Positions 44,270 to 52,535 of a DNA stretch of 64,000 bases are shown piece by piece (position 1 is the first letter of the stretch; each line of letters begins with the position of its first letter). Source of the stretch: Desulforhabdus amnigena (GTDB lineage: Bacteria > Desulfobacterota > Syntrophobacteria > Syntrophobacterales > Syntrophobacteraceae); contig NZ_BSDR01000001.1 in the NCBI RefSeq assembly GCF_027925305.1, forward strand, positions 399,001 to 463,000, written 5' to 3'. The position numbers were made by a program, and so were the translations under genes. Under the pieces are notes generated by a model. That model saw only the letters and a list, made by a program, of their open reading frames with translations, was not told the DNA's origin and did not search any database.

Positions 44270-44722
44270 TCAGGCTCGTCTCTCTTTTTCAAGATTTTGT
44301 TCTCGGGAAATGATTGTGACCATATCCGTGAGCTGTTCCCAGATTTGTTCCAGCACATCATCGAGGGTAAGAATCCCTTCAAGCCCGCCTTTGGCGTTGA
44401 CCACCGGGATGCGGCGAAAACCGCGGGAGCGCATCTTTTTTAAAACTTCGGCAATGTCGTCGTTTTCCAGTGCCGTCACAGGCTCCGGCGTCATCACGTC
44501 TTCGACAGTGAGCGATCCAATGTAATCTGGAGCATTGGCCATGACTCCAACGACGATATCCCGGTCCGTCAGAATGCCAATGGGAATCCGCTCCCCCTCC
44601 TTTTCTTCGACGACGACCAGATTGCCCACATGATATTCACGCATGCGTTTACTCGCTTCCATGAGAGTTTCTTTCCTGGTGGCGATGGCGACTTCCCGAA
44701 TACAGATCTCACCTGCTGTCAT
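44270..44722 (-). CDS. CBS-pair protein
   Basis: A 150-residue single CBS pair: CIREVAIATRKETLMEASKRMREYHVGNLVVVEE..GERIPIGILTDRDIVVGVMA then VEDVMTPEPVTALENDDIAEVLKKMRSRGFRRIPVVNAKGGLEGILTLDDVLE. This is the third CBS protein within 3 kb. AAGGAG lies seven bases before ATG 44722. Such stand-alone pairs sense adenylate charge; target unknown. Confidence 0.92.
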   Translation of the reverse strand: MTAGEICIREVAIATRKETLMEASKRMREYHVGNLVVVEEKEGERIPIGILTDRDIVVGVMANAPDYIGSLTVEDVMTPEPVTALENDDIAEVLKKMRSRGFRRIPVVNAKGGLEGILTLDDVLEQIWEQLTDMVTIISREQNLEKERRA

Positions 44723-44802
44723 GATTTTACTCCTTCACAGTTTGGGGGGGCAGAGCATTCCACGAATCTCAAATTGCGCCACATGCTGCGAAAAAATATG
44801 GA

Positions 44803-45534
44803 TTATTTCCCGACGGGAATAATATAGAGAGGGGATTCGCCTTTCTCGCAACCGACTACTTGGGCCACAGTTTCGTCACGGAAGGCGCCGATGACCACCG
44901 CTCCCAGGTTCAGCGAAACGGCCTGCAGCAAGGCGTTTTGAGCGGCGTGGCCGGCCTCCATATATACATACCTGATTCCACGTTCCCCGTATTTTGAAGT
45001 CGTGCGTTCATAGACTCCGCAGATGACCAGAACAACGGGAGCTTTCCTGATGGGGTCCTGGCTGAGAGCCGCCTGACAGAGGGCGTCTCTTCGGTCTTCA
45101 CTCCCTTTCTTCTGGAGCTCGTGCCTTGCAGGCCGGTATTTGTAGATGCCTGCGGAAAGGTGAGTCGCATTTCCGACAAGGGCATATATTTCAAGGGGAT
45201 AAAGCGCTCCCGCAGAAGGGGCTGCCCGGTATCCTCCGGGATCGGTGATCCCCTGAGCCGCCCAAAGAAGCTGTGAAATATCTGAAAGATCCAAAGGCTC
45301 CAGCCTGTAATTCCGGATAGATCTTCTGGCAAGGATTGCGCTCTCCACCGATATTTTGCTATTGTACTGAGGGTCTGGAAGCTTGATGGTGTCTGTACGC
45401 GGTTCTTCGGACATGTTTTCTCCTCTCGCCGGCTGGGTAAAAATCATAAACATCAAAATCAGAAAGGAGACTACAACTGCACTTACGATGAATTTTCGGG
45501 GTATTCCATCAGATGGTTTTCTCGAATTTATCAT
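44803..45534 (-). CDS. SagB/ThcOx-type nitroreductase, membrane-anchored or exported
   Basis: A 243-residue FMN-dependent nitroreductase fold. An N-terminal hydrophobic helix (FIVSAVVVSFLILMFMIF) followed by PARGENM looks like a signal peptide or anchor. The SagB family start SVESAILARRSIRNYRLEPLDLSDISQLLWAAQGI, the RAAPSAGALYPLEIY motif and the C-terminal EAGHAAQNALLQAVSLNLGAVVIGAF segment are clear. SagB enzymes dehydrogenate azolines in peptide natural products, but no cyclodehydratase or precursor gene is nearby; many anaerobes have such stand-alone copies of unknown role. GAGGAA lies nine bases before ATG 45534. Confidence 0.9.
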   Translation of the reverse strand: MINSRKPSDGIPRKFIVSAVVVSFLILMFMIFTQPARGENMSEEPRTDTIKLPDPQYNSKISVESAILARRSIRNYRLEPLDLSDISQLLWAAQGITDPGGYRAAPSAGALYPLEIYALVGNATHLSAGIYKYRPARHELQKKGSEDRRDALCQAALSQDPIRKAPVVLVICGVYERTTSKYGERGIRYVYMEAGHAAQNALLQAVSLNLGAVVIGAFRDETVAQVVGCEKGESPLYIIPVGK

Positions 45535-45550
45535 GATATCCGTTTCCTCA

Positions 45551-45627
45551 ACATATACTCTGCACGGATAAAATTATGACTTTTGATCATCCTGCAGAAG
45601 TCAAGATTTCAACCGTTCACAGTATAA
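45551..45627. repeat. Dispersed repeat D, copy 1
   Basis: About 77 bp containing TATACTCTGCACGGA, then CCTGCAGAAGTC, TTTCAACCGTTCACAGTATAA. The second copy is at 62181-62256. Both lie directly upstream of a minus-strand gene, at 17 and 61 bases from its start, in the same orientation. Confidence 0.65.
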
Positions 45628-45728
45628 ATACCTGAAAGGATTCTACCCCATTGTTGTTATTTTAAGAATTCTCCCCCTGCCGTTCAAGTTCGGTTGTTGC
45701 CAAAAGTGGGATAGAAAGGTGGTGGTTC

Positions 45729-46706
45729 ATGGGAAAAGGCGGTGTCTCATCCTTCATTCGACATCATTTCAGGCATTTCAATGCCGCTGCCCTGGTAGAT
45801 GCTGCGCAAGCCTACAGAGATCTTCTTGATGATAACGGGTTCATGTTTTTGGCCATGGCAGGAGCTATGAGCACTGCGGAGCTGGGGCTGTCTCTGGCTG
45901 AGATGATTCGCCGTGATAAGGTGCATGCCATTTGCTGCACGGGGGCGAACCTGGAGGAGGATATTTTCAATCTCGTTGCTCATAATCATTATATCCGTGT
46001 TCCCAATTACCGGGAACTTTCGCCGCAAGACGAAAAAAAGCTGCTGGAACGCAAACTGAACCGTGTGACGGATACATGTATTCCCGAAGAAGAAGCCATC
46101 AAACGCATTGAAAAGGTCGTCCTGGATCTTTGGGTGGAAGCCGACCAAAAAGGGGAACGCTGTTTTCCTCACGAGTTTTTCTATCGTATGCTCCGAAGTG
46201 GAACACTTCGGAATCACTATGAAATTGATGAAAAAGAGAGCTGGATGCTTGCCGCTTCGGAGAGGAACCTGGCCATCTTCGTACCCGGATGGGAGGATTC
46301 AACATTGGGAAATATCTATGCTTCCCACTGTATGCGCGGTCATATTCAGAATGTGCATACCGTAAAAACGGGAATGGAATACATGATGCACCTGGCGAAG
46401 TGGTATCAGGAGGTTTCAAAAGGACATCCCATAGGGTTCTTCCAAATTGGTGGAGGGATTGCTGGAGATTTTCCCATCTCCGTGGTGCCCGTTTTGAGGC
46501 AGGAACTGAAACAGAATGTGCCCTTATGGAGTTACTTCTGTCAAATCAGCGATTCAACCACGAGCTATGGTTCCTACTCCGGCGCCGTGCCCAATGAAAA
46601 GATCACCTGGGAGAAACTGGATGTAGCCACTCCCAAATTCATCATTGAATCGGATGCCACCATAGTGGCGCCCTTGATTTTTGCTTATGTTCTGGACCAG
46701 GTTTAA
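45729..46706 (+). CDS. Deoxyhypusine-synthase-like protein
   Basis: A 325-residue protein of the deoxyhypusine synthase fold: FMFLAMAGAMSTAELGLSLAEMI, ICCTGANLEEDIFNLVAHNHY (NAD-binding), WEDSTLGNIYASH and the segment SYGSYSGAVPNEKITWEKLD, in which the lysine of WEKL aligns with the lysine that forms the enzyme-butylimine intermediate in true deoxyhypusine synthase. Bacteria lack eIF5A, so bacterial members probably transfer the aminobutyl group of spermidine to another amine, for example making homospermidine. AAGGTGG precedes ATG 45729. Monocistronic. Family assignment is firm; reaction is inferred. Confidence 0.88.
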   Translation: MGKGGVSSFIRHHFRHFNAAALVDAAQAYRDLLDDNGFMFLAMAGAMSTAELGLSLAEMIRRDKVHAICCTGANLEEDIFNLVAHNHYIRVPNYRELSPQDEKKLLERKLNRVTDTCIPEEEAIKRIEKVVLDLWVEADQKGERCFPHEFFYRMLRSGTLRNHYEIDEKESWMLAASERNLAIFVPGWEDSTLGNIYASHCMRGHIQNVHTVKTGMEYMMHLAKWYQEVSKGHPIGFFQIGGGIAGDFPISVVPVLRQELKQNVPLWSYFCQISDSTTSYGSYSGAVPNEKITWEKLDVATPKFIIESDATIVAPLIFAYVLDQV

Positions 46707-46789
46707 TCGCACGGAAAAACCCATCCGGATGATCCATTCATCTTTTTTCCAGGGACGGAGAGGGATTGTTTTTCCATCCCTTTCAACCT

Positions 46790-47563
46790 TCACTTGTTTT
46801 CTTGTTTTCCTGGAGCGGTCACTTCGATACCCGTTTCTTCCATGGCTTGACGGATTACCCTGGCCAGCTTCCATGCCCCTGGAGTGTCTCCATGAACACA
46901 GAGGGTATCCGCCTTGATTTCGATTTCCTGTCCCTCTATGGATGTTATGCGGCCTTCCGCCACCAGTTTTATCACTCTTGTGCGCACGGCGGATGCGTCA
47001 TGAATGACGGCTCTTTCCATGCCGCGGGGAGCCAGCTGTCCGTCGCTCAGGTAGCCCCGGTCCGGGAAAACTTCCTGCACGACCCGAAGGCCGAACGCCT
47101 CTGCCATTTCAGCGCACAGGGACCCGGAAAGAATGAAGAAAAACAAATCGGGATCAAAAGCCTTTACCGCTTCAACGGCTTCCATGGCGGCAGCTTCGTT
47201 GTGGGCGATAAGATTGTAGAGTGCACCATGGGGCTTGACATGCCGAAGTCTTGCCCCGGCAGCTTCTGCAAATGCTCTGAGGGCTCCCATCTGATAAAGC
47301 AGGTAGTTCTTGATTTCCCCGGGAAACGTCTGAAGAGCGCGCCTCCCGTAACCCAGAAGGTCCGGGTATCCTGGATGAGCTCCGATTCCCACGTGATGTT
47401 CTTTGGCCAGGTAAACGGTCTTGGCCATGACCAGGGGATCTCCGGCGTGATACCCGCAGGCGATGTTCGCCGACGTGATGAATGGAATGACCTTCTCATC
47501 CTCCCCGATCACATAGGAGCCGAAGCTCTCTCCCATGTCGCAATTGATGTCAATGGACACCAT
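46790..47563 (-). CDS. pxpA: 5-oxoprolinase subunit A (LamB/YcsF family)
   Basis: A 257-residue subunit of the ATP-dependent 5-oxoprolinase PxpABC that opens the damage metabolite 5-oxoproline to glutamate. It begins IDINCDMGESFGSYVIGEDE and contains SANIACGYHAGDP, GIGAHPGYPDLLGYGRR, VKPHGALYN and CVHGDTPGA, all family signatures. GGAGA lies 5 bases before ATG 47563. Last gene of the pxpB-pxpC-pxpA operon, 30 bases after pxpC. Confidence 0.94.
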   Translation of the reverse strand: MVSIDINCDMGESFGSYVIGEDEKVIPFITSANIACGYHAGDPLVMAKTVYLAKEHHVGIGAHPGYPDLLGYGRRALQTFPGEIKNYLLYQMGALRAFAEAAGARLRHVKPHGALYNLIAHNEAAAMEAVEAVKAFDPDLFFFILSGSLCAEMAEAFGLRVVQEVFPDRGYLSDGQLAPRGMERAVIHDASAVRTRVIKLVAEGRITSIEGQEIEIKADTLCVHGDTPGAWKLARVIRQAMEETGIEVTAPGKQENK

Positions 47564-47593
47564 GAATGTCTCCGTCCCGGTTTGCCTTGGCTG

Positions 47594-48544
47594 TTACAGG
47601 GGTTCTCCCTGCAGAATAAATCTTCGCAGAGCGTATTCTTTTTTGAGATAGATCTCCCGGGCTTTCAGAAGGGGGATGGGCGAAAAACGCACCTCCGCTC
47701 CCGGTGCTGCCTGGGCAATGAGAGAGATATCCTGGGAGATGACCGTTGCGATCTTGACGTAACCGCCTGTGGTGGGCCGATCTGCAAGAAGAATCATCGG
47801 TTGGCCGCTTCCCGGTACCTGTACCGCTCCAAGGGCAATGCCGTCGGAGATGATATCGGGGCCCTTTTGATGGGTTATCCTGGGTCCTTTCAGAGCACAC
47901 CCCATGCGATCCGCACGGTCGGTGAGGCGGTAGATCCCGGAGGTAAAAGCGTTGAGGCCTTCCTCAGTGATACAGTCATCCTGAGGCCCCAATACCACTC
48001 GCAGAATGAGTTGTTGGGAATAGGGGGGAATGAGACTCCACGGATGATTCCGGACGATCTTGCCCCCTGGTTTTCCCGTATGCAAAATATCTCCCTTCCG
48101 CAAAGGTCTTCCGTTCATTCCTCCGAATCGGCCTCTCAGATAGGTGGATTTGCTTCCGAGAACGACAGGCACATCTACCCCACCTTCAAGAAAGAGATAG
48201 TCTCTGCCTCCCGTTGCAGAACGTTCCAATATGAGCCGGTCCCCTTTGGCGGCATACATGGCTGTCCAGGAAGGAATCGTAAAATCATTCAATGTCGCCT
48301 TTTCATTGGGGCCAGTTACTGCGAAAAGCGTCTTCTTCAGGAAGACCGCTTCAAGTCCTCCGAGTGTGATCTCGATGCACGCTTCGTACTGGTCGTTTCC
48401 CACCAGAGCGTTACCGATCCTCATAGCACAAAGATCCATGGCCCCCGAAACGGGCACTCCCATGTGCTGATAGCCTAGGCGCCCCCTGTCCTGAATGGTG
48501 GCAAGAGGCCCCGGACGAATGATCTCAATAGTTGGTGTATTCAT
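47594..48544 (-). CDS. pxpC: 5-oxoprolinase subunit C (biotin-dependent carboxyltransferase-like)
   Basis: A 316-residue protein (KipA/AHS2 family). Begins IEIIRPGPLATIQDRGRLGYQHMGVPVSGAMD, the invariant start of the family, with VPGSGQPMILLADRPTTGGY near residue 230. With PxpB it forms the part of 5-oxoprolinase related to urea amidolyase. The ATG at 48544 lies 20 bases inside the end of pxpB, so translation is coupled. Confidence 0.95.
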   Translation of the reverse strand: MNTPTIEIIRPGPLATIQDRGRLGYQHMGVPVSGAMDLCAMRIGNALVGNDQYEACIEITLGGLEAVFLKKTLFAVTGPNEKATLNDFTIPSWTAMYAAKGDRLILERSATGGRDYLFLEGGVDVPVVLGSKSTYLRGRFGGMNGRPLRKGDILHTGKPGGKIVRNHPWSLIPPYSQQLILRVVLGPQDDCITEEGLNAFTSGIYRLTDRADRMGCALKGPRITHQKGPDIISDGIALGAVQVPGSGQPMILLADRPTTGGYVKIATVISQDISLIAQAAPGAEVRFSPIPLLKAREIYLKKEYALRRFILQGEPL

Positions 48545-49226
48545 CTTCGCTTATGGGCCTGAATCGTATGGACATACCCGCTTCCAGCAGAAATGGGGGA
48601 GTGCGTTGGGGGTCAAAGAGCTTTAAAGGGGTCTTCCCGATCAGTTGCCACCCGCCCGGGCTTTCAATGGAGTAGATGCCCGTCTGCTGATCGGCAATGC
48701 CGACGCTTCCGGCTGGAACACGTATTCTCGGAGTCGTTTTGCGCGGAGTGAAAAGCCCCGGATCGAGGCCGCCAAGGTAGGCGAATCCTGGAGTGAATCC
48801 TATCATGAAAACGTGGTAAAGAGGAGTCGAGTGTAGAGCGATCACGTCATCAACACTCTTGTCGTGAAAGGATGCGACATCCTCGATATCCGGCCCGTAT
48901 TCTTTGCCGTAACAAACTGGAATTTCAACGGTGACCTTTCGATCCTGGTGATCTTCCTTTTCATCCATGAACTTCTCGATATCGAGGATGAGCTGTTCGA
49001 AAGAGCATTCCCAGGGATCGTACTGAATGAAGAGGGATCGATAGGTCGGATTGAATGAAATAACGCCTGGAAGAGCGGCTTCTGACAGTTTGTGAAACAA
49101 TGCGTGGACCTTCCGATTGGTTTCGAGATCGATCGTATCCCCAAGTTCCACGCTGACGGCGGTTTCTCCGCAAGGAAGAAACCGGGGCCAAAAGAGTTTT
49201 TTATGCTTCACTTGTTCGTCTGACAC
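48525..49226 (-). CDS. pxpB: 5-oxoprolinase subunit B (KipI/AHS1 family)
   Basis: A 233-residue protein: LPCGETAVSVELGDTIDLETNRKVHALF, VIPCYG-like VEIPVCYGKEYGPDIEDVA, FMIGFTPGFAYLGGLDPGLFTPRKTTPRIRVPAGSVGIAD and ESPGGWQLIGKTPL, all diagnostic of AHS1 proteins. First gene of the operon. Start is GTG at 49226 with GGTGAGA about 5 bases upstream; no ATG fits. Confidence 0.94.
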   Translation of the reverse strand: MSDEQVKHKKLFWPRFLPCGETAVSVELGDTIDLETNRKVHALFHKLSEAALPGVISFNPTYRSLFIQYDPWECSFEQLILDIEKFMDEKEDHQDRKVTVEIPVCYGKEYGPDIEDVASFHDKSVDDVIALHSTPLYHVFMIGFTPGFAYLGGLDPGLFTPRKTTPRIRVPAGSVGIADQQTGIYSIESPGGWQLIGKTPLKLFDPQRTPPFLLEAGMSIRFRPISEDEYTNY

Positions 49227-49393
49227 CGTGTTCTCACCATTGTGGGAAAAATGGGCAAATGAATTCAGGGGGTAGAAATTTACCTATGCCATACCCGCAG
49301 ATCTTTTTCAACGTTTTGAAGAAAATTGCCGCAATTCGAAATGAATACTGTACACTTCACCCTGACAATTGAAATGAGGTGAGCTTGCAGACC

Positions 49394-51175
49394 ATGTTGG
49401 AAATCAAACTTTCAAAGAATGCTCTCAAAGTACTGGAAGCGCGTTATTTGAAACGCGACGCGGAGCGGCGCATCATCGAGACTCCGGAGGAACTTTTTCA
49501 TCTGGTTGCCGGTTGTATCGCTCAAGGGGAAGCGATGTGGGTATCCCCCCAACAAATCGATCATTGGAGGCGCGAGTATCTGGAACTCATGACGTCTCTC
49601 GACTTCCTTCCCAACAGCCCCACCCTCATGAATGCCGGCAAACCGCTCGGCCAACTGAGTGCCTGTTTTGTCCTGCCCGTGGAAGATTCGATGGAAGGCA
49701 TTTTCGAAGCTGTCAAGCAAATGGCCCTAGTCCAGCGGACCGGCGGAGGAACCGGCTTTTCTTTTTCCCGACTGAGGCCCAAAGGTGACCTCGTGGCTTC
49801 CACTTCCGGCGAAGCTTCCGGCCCCGTCTCATTCATGAAAATCTTCGACTGCGCCACGGAAAACATCAAGCAGGGAGGGAAGCGGCGCGGTGCCAACATG
49901 GGTGTCCTGCGGGTGGATCACCCGGACATCATGGAGTTCATCACGGCAAAACTCGATGGGGTCACACTGCAAAACTTCAACATATCCGTCGGAGCGACGG
50001 ACACCTTCATGAAGGCTTTGGAGCAGGATTCAGATTATGAACTGATCCATCCCCGGACGGGAAAATGCGTGGGCAGGCTTCGAGCCAATGCGGTTTTCGA
50101 TACCATCGTGCACGCAGCCTGGCGAACCGGTGACCCCGGTCTACTTTTTCTCGATACGATCAACCGATCCAACCCTACGCCTCGAGTGGGTGAGATCGAA
50201 GCAACCAATCCCTGCGGGGAAATTCCGCTGCTCCCTTACGAATCGTGTAACCTCGGATCCATCAATCTTTCAAGAATGATTCATGAACGCCAGGGACATC
50301 CCTCTGTGGACTGGCAAAAACTCAGGGCTACTGTCCGCAAGGCGATACGTTTCCTGGACGATGTCATTGAAGCCGGCCGCTATCCCATCCCTGAAATTGA
50401 ACGGATGACGAAAAGTAACCGGAAGGTCGGCCTGGGGCTGATGGGTTTTGCCGAATTGCTCATCCGCCTCGGTGTTTCCTACGCTTCTCCCGAAGCCGTT
50501 ACCGTGGCCGAAAACATCATGCGTTTCATCGATGAAGAGTCTTTGGCCATTTCTCAAGAGCTTGCGGCAGAGCGCGGCGTCTTTCCCAACTGGAAAGGCA
50601 GTGTTTACGAGGATCGTGGAATCCAGCTGCGAAATGCCACGCGCACGGCCATTGCTCCCACGGGTACGATCAGCATCATCGCCGGGACAAGCGCTGGCAT
50701 CGAGCCCTTGTTTGCTCTGGCCTACAAACGATCCCATGTGCTCGACGGTCAGACCCTCTACGAACTCAATCCTCTTTTGCTTGAATATCTGGCTCGCTAC
50801 GGCTTGGATACAAATAAAATCATACCAGAAATCCTGGAGCGGGGCGGCCTGAAAGATGTTGATGGAATACCCGGGGAAATCAAGCGACTTTTTGTGACGA
50901 GCCTTGAAATCCCCTTCGAGCAACATCTTCGCATACAGGCGGCTTTTCAGCGCCATGTGGACAATTCCGTCTCCAAGACCATCAATCTGCCTCATGACAC
51001 TGCCCCCTCCCTTGTGGCCGAAGCTTATCGCCAAGCATGGGAGATGGGGCTGAAAGGGATTACGATTTACAGGTATGGGAGCAAACAGACCCAGGTGCTT
51101 GAACTGGGCGTAGGTGAAGAAGCCCTTCACTACGACCATGCCTCCCGTTGTGACCCCGAAGAATGCAAAGTATGA
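49394..51175 (+). CDS. nrdJ: Adenosylcobalamin-dependent ribonucleotide reductase, class II
   Basis: A 593-residue enzyme converting ribonucleotides to deoxyribonucleotides with adenosylcobalamin, so it works with or without oxygen. Features: LPNSPTLMNAG and LSACFVLPVEDSM (first redox cysteine), RTGGGTGFSFSRLRP, KRRGANMGVLRVDHPDI, NPCGEIPLLPYESCNLGSINL (active-site Asn/Cys/Glu) and ATRTAIAPTGTISIIAGTSAGIEP. It ends DPEEC, a cysteine that may belong to a C-terminal redox pair; the protein is shorter than many NrdJ and lacks an attached TSCPD domain. ATG 49394 has GAGGTGA about 11 bases upstream; GTG 49379 is an alternative. No cobalamin riboswitch is seen upstream. Confidence 0.94.
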   Translation: MLEIKLSKNALKVLEARYLKRDAERRIIETPEELFHLVAGCIAQGEAMWVSPQQIDHWRREYLELMTSLDFLPNSPTLMNAGKPLGQLSACFVLPVEDSMEGIFEAVKQMALVQRTGGGTGFSFSRLRPKGDLVASTSGEASGPVSFMKIFDCATENIKQGGKRRGANMGVLRVDHPDIMEFITAKLDGVTLQNFNISVGATDTFMKALEQDSDYELIHPRTGKCVGRLRANAVFDTIVHAAWRTGDPGLLFLDTINRSNPTPRVGEIEATNPCGEIPLLPYESCNLGSINLSRMIHERQGHPSVDWQKLRATVRKAIRFLDDVIEAGRYPIPEIERMTKSNRKVGLGLMGFAELLIRLGVSYASPEAVTVAENIMRFIDEESLAISQELAAERGVFPNWKGSVYEDRGIQLRNATRTAIAPTGTISIIAGTSAGIEPLFALAYKRSHVLDGQTLYELNPLLLEYLARYGLDTNKIIPEILERGGLKDVDGIPGEIKRLFVTSLEIPFEQHLRIQAAFQRHVDNSVSKTINLPHDTAPSLVAEAYRQAWEMGLKGITIYRYGSKQTQVLELGVGEEALHYDHASRCDPEECKV

Positions 51176-51223
51176 GTGAAGAGCATTCGGTCAAGTCGTC
51201 AGCCGTGAAATCTAAGAGCCACC

Positions 51224-52237
51224 TCATTTCCAGATTCCATCGATCCTGGCGGCGCATTTGGGGCAGGTTCCCTCCCTGAGATGATTGGCGCGTACAGTGA
51301 ATCCCGCACGTTCAATGAGGAGTTCTCCACATGCGTAGCAATATGTGTTTTCTCCTTCATCGCCAGGGATATTGCCCGTGTAGACATAGCGGAGCCCCAC
51401 TTCCAGGCCGATCTCCCGGGCATGCTGCAGCGTGGATGCCGGGGTGCGTGGGCGATCCAGCAACTTGTAGGTAGGGTAAAACGCTGAAACGTGCCAGGGA
51501 ATATCCGGTCCGATGCTCTTGATGAACTTGGCAATGGCCTTCAATTCATTTTCAGAGTCGTTCAAGCCTGGAATGACCAGGGTCGTTATTTCTATCCATA
51601 CTCCCAGCTCCTTCATCCGAACGATGGTATCCAACACGGGCTGCAGCTTTGCCTTACAGATGTTTCGGTAAAAATCATCGGAAAAGCCTTTGAGATCGAT
51701 GTTGTCGGCGTCCAGGACTTTGGCCATGGCTTTTGCGGATGCTTCGGTCATGAATCCGTTGGACACAAAAACATTGCGAATGCCCTCCTGCCGGGCGAGA
51801 ACCGCCGTATCGTAGGCGAACTCGGAAAAAATAGTCGGTTCCGTGTAGGTGTAGGCGATACTGGCAGAGCGGCTGACACGAACTTTGGCGACGAGCTCTT
51901 CAGGCGTTGTGTCTTCCCCGATAATCTTCTTATCGTATAGGCGCGGATACTGAGAAATTTCGTAATTCTGGCAGTGAAGACACTGAAAATTACAGCCGAC
52001 GGTTGCAATGGAATAGGCCCGGCTTCCGGGCAGGAAGTGAAAGAGCGGCTTTTTCTCAATAGGATCTATCTGATGAGAGATGAGCTTTCCGTAGACCAGC
52101 GAATAGAGTATTCCCTGCTGGTTTTCCCGGACCATACAGATGCCGCGTTTTCCGGGTCCAATCACGCATTCATGGGCACACAGATGGCACCGAACCTTCT
52201 CGTTATCAAGCTTTTCATAGAACCTGGCTTCTTGCAT
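51224..52237 (-). CDS. amrS: AmmeMemoRadiSam system radical SAM enzyme
   Basis: A 337-residue radical SAM protein. N-terminal [36 protein letters not shown] with two Cys pairs, then the radical SAM motif SIATVGCNFQCLHCQNYEISQ (C-x3-C-x2-C), TYTEPTIFSEF, NGFMTEASAKAM, IDLKGFSDDFYR and a C-terminal zinc-ribbon-like segment (YCYACGELLIERAG... CPKCAARIDG). This is the PflA-like member of the widespread AMMECR1/Memo/radical-SAM triad; the other two genes are not in the window. AAAGGGAAA precedes ATG 52237. Reaction unknown. Confidence 0.92.
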   Translation of the reverse strand: MQEARFYEKLDNEKVRCHLCAHECVIGPGKRGICMVRENQQGILYSLVYGKLISHQIDPIEKKPLFHFLPGSRAYSIATVGCNFQCLHCQNYEISQYPRLYDKKIIGEDTTPEELVAKVRVSRSASIAYTYTEPTIFSEFAYDTAVLARQEGIRNVFVSNGFMTEASAKAMAKVLDADNIDLKGFSDDFYRNICKAKLQPVLDTIVRMKELGVWIEITTLVIPGLNDSENELKAIAKFIKSIGPDIPWHVSAFYPTYKLLDRPRTPASTLQHAREIGLEVGLRYVYTGNIPGDEGENTYCYACGELLIERAGFTVRANHLREGTCPKCAARIDGIWK

Positions 52238-52533
52238 GGTTTTCCCTTTCTGCTCTTTGGGGTAAGTTCCGGCGGGGTTGAGGTACTGCACTTTGGATAA
52301 TACTCATGCATGACGATGTCAAAGCCAAATGCTGAAAACAGCTTTTCTGATTTAACGTCGCTTGACATCCGGTAGCGATCAGGCAAGAATCGTTTCAATA
52401 TTTTTTGATATGCATCTTCTCTGAATAGCGGTTGGTCTGAAACTATGATTCCATTCCTTCCGGTGCGGGCAGGATCAAGTTTTGAGGACGCAACACTGAT
52501 CGTCCAACCATTGACAAGATAAGCCGGGGTCAC
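52162..52533 (-). CDS. Hypothetical small protein, possibly a gene remnant
   Basis: A 123-codon open frame between amrS and the divergent pgi, overlapping the amrS start by 76 bases. The first 90 residues have a plausible protein-like composition ([19 protein letters not shown], then [20 protein letters not shown]), while the tail is the out-of-frame amrS ribosome-site region. No family recognised. Could be a real small gene, a remnant or a chance frame. Confidence 0.3.
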   Translation of the reverse strand: MTPAYLVNGWTISVASSKLDPARTGRNGIIVSDQPLFREDAYQKILKRFLPDRYRMSSDVKSEKLFSAFGFDIVMHEYYPKCSTSTPPELTPKSRKGKPCKKPGSMKSLITRRFGAICVPMNA

Positions 52534-52535
52534 TC

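Noticed and set aside
44803-45534. SagB-type protein as sign of a RiPP (azoline peptide) cluster
   Set aside because: No YcaO/cyclodehydratase, precursor peptide, or transporter gene lies nearby, and the protein has an export signal or membrane anchor.
49230-49393. Possible cobalamin riboswitch upstream of the B12-dependent reductase
   Set aside because: No B12-box-like sequence or suitable long structured leader was recognisable in the 164-base gap.
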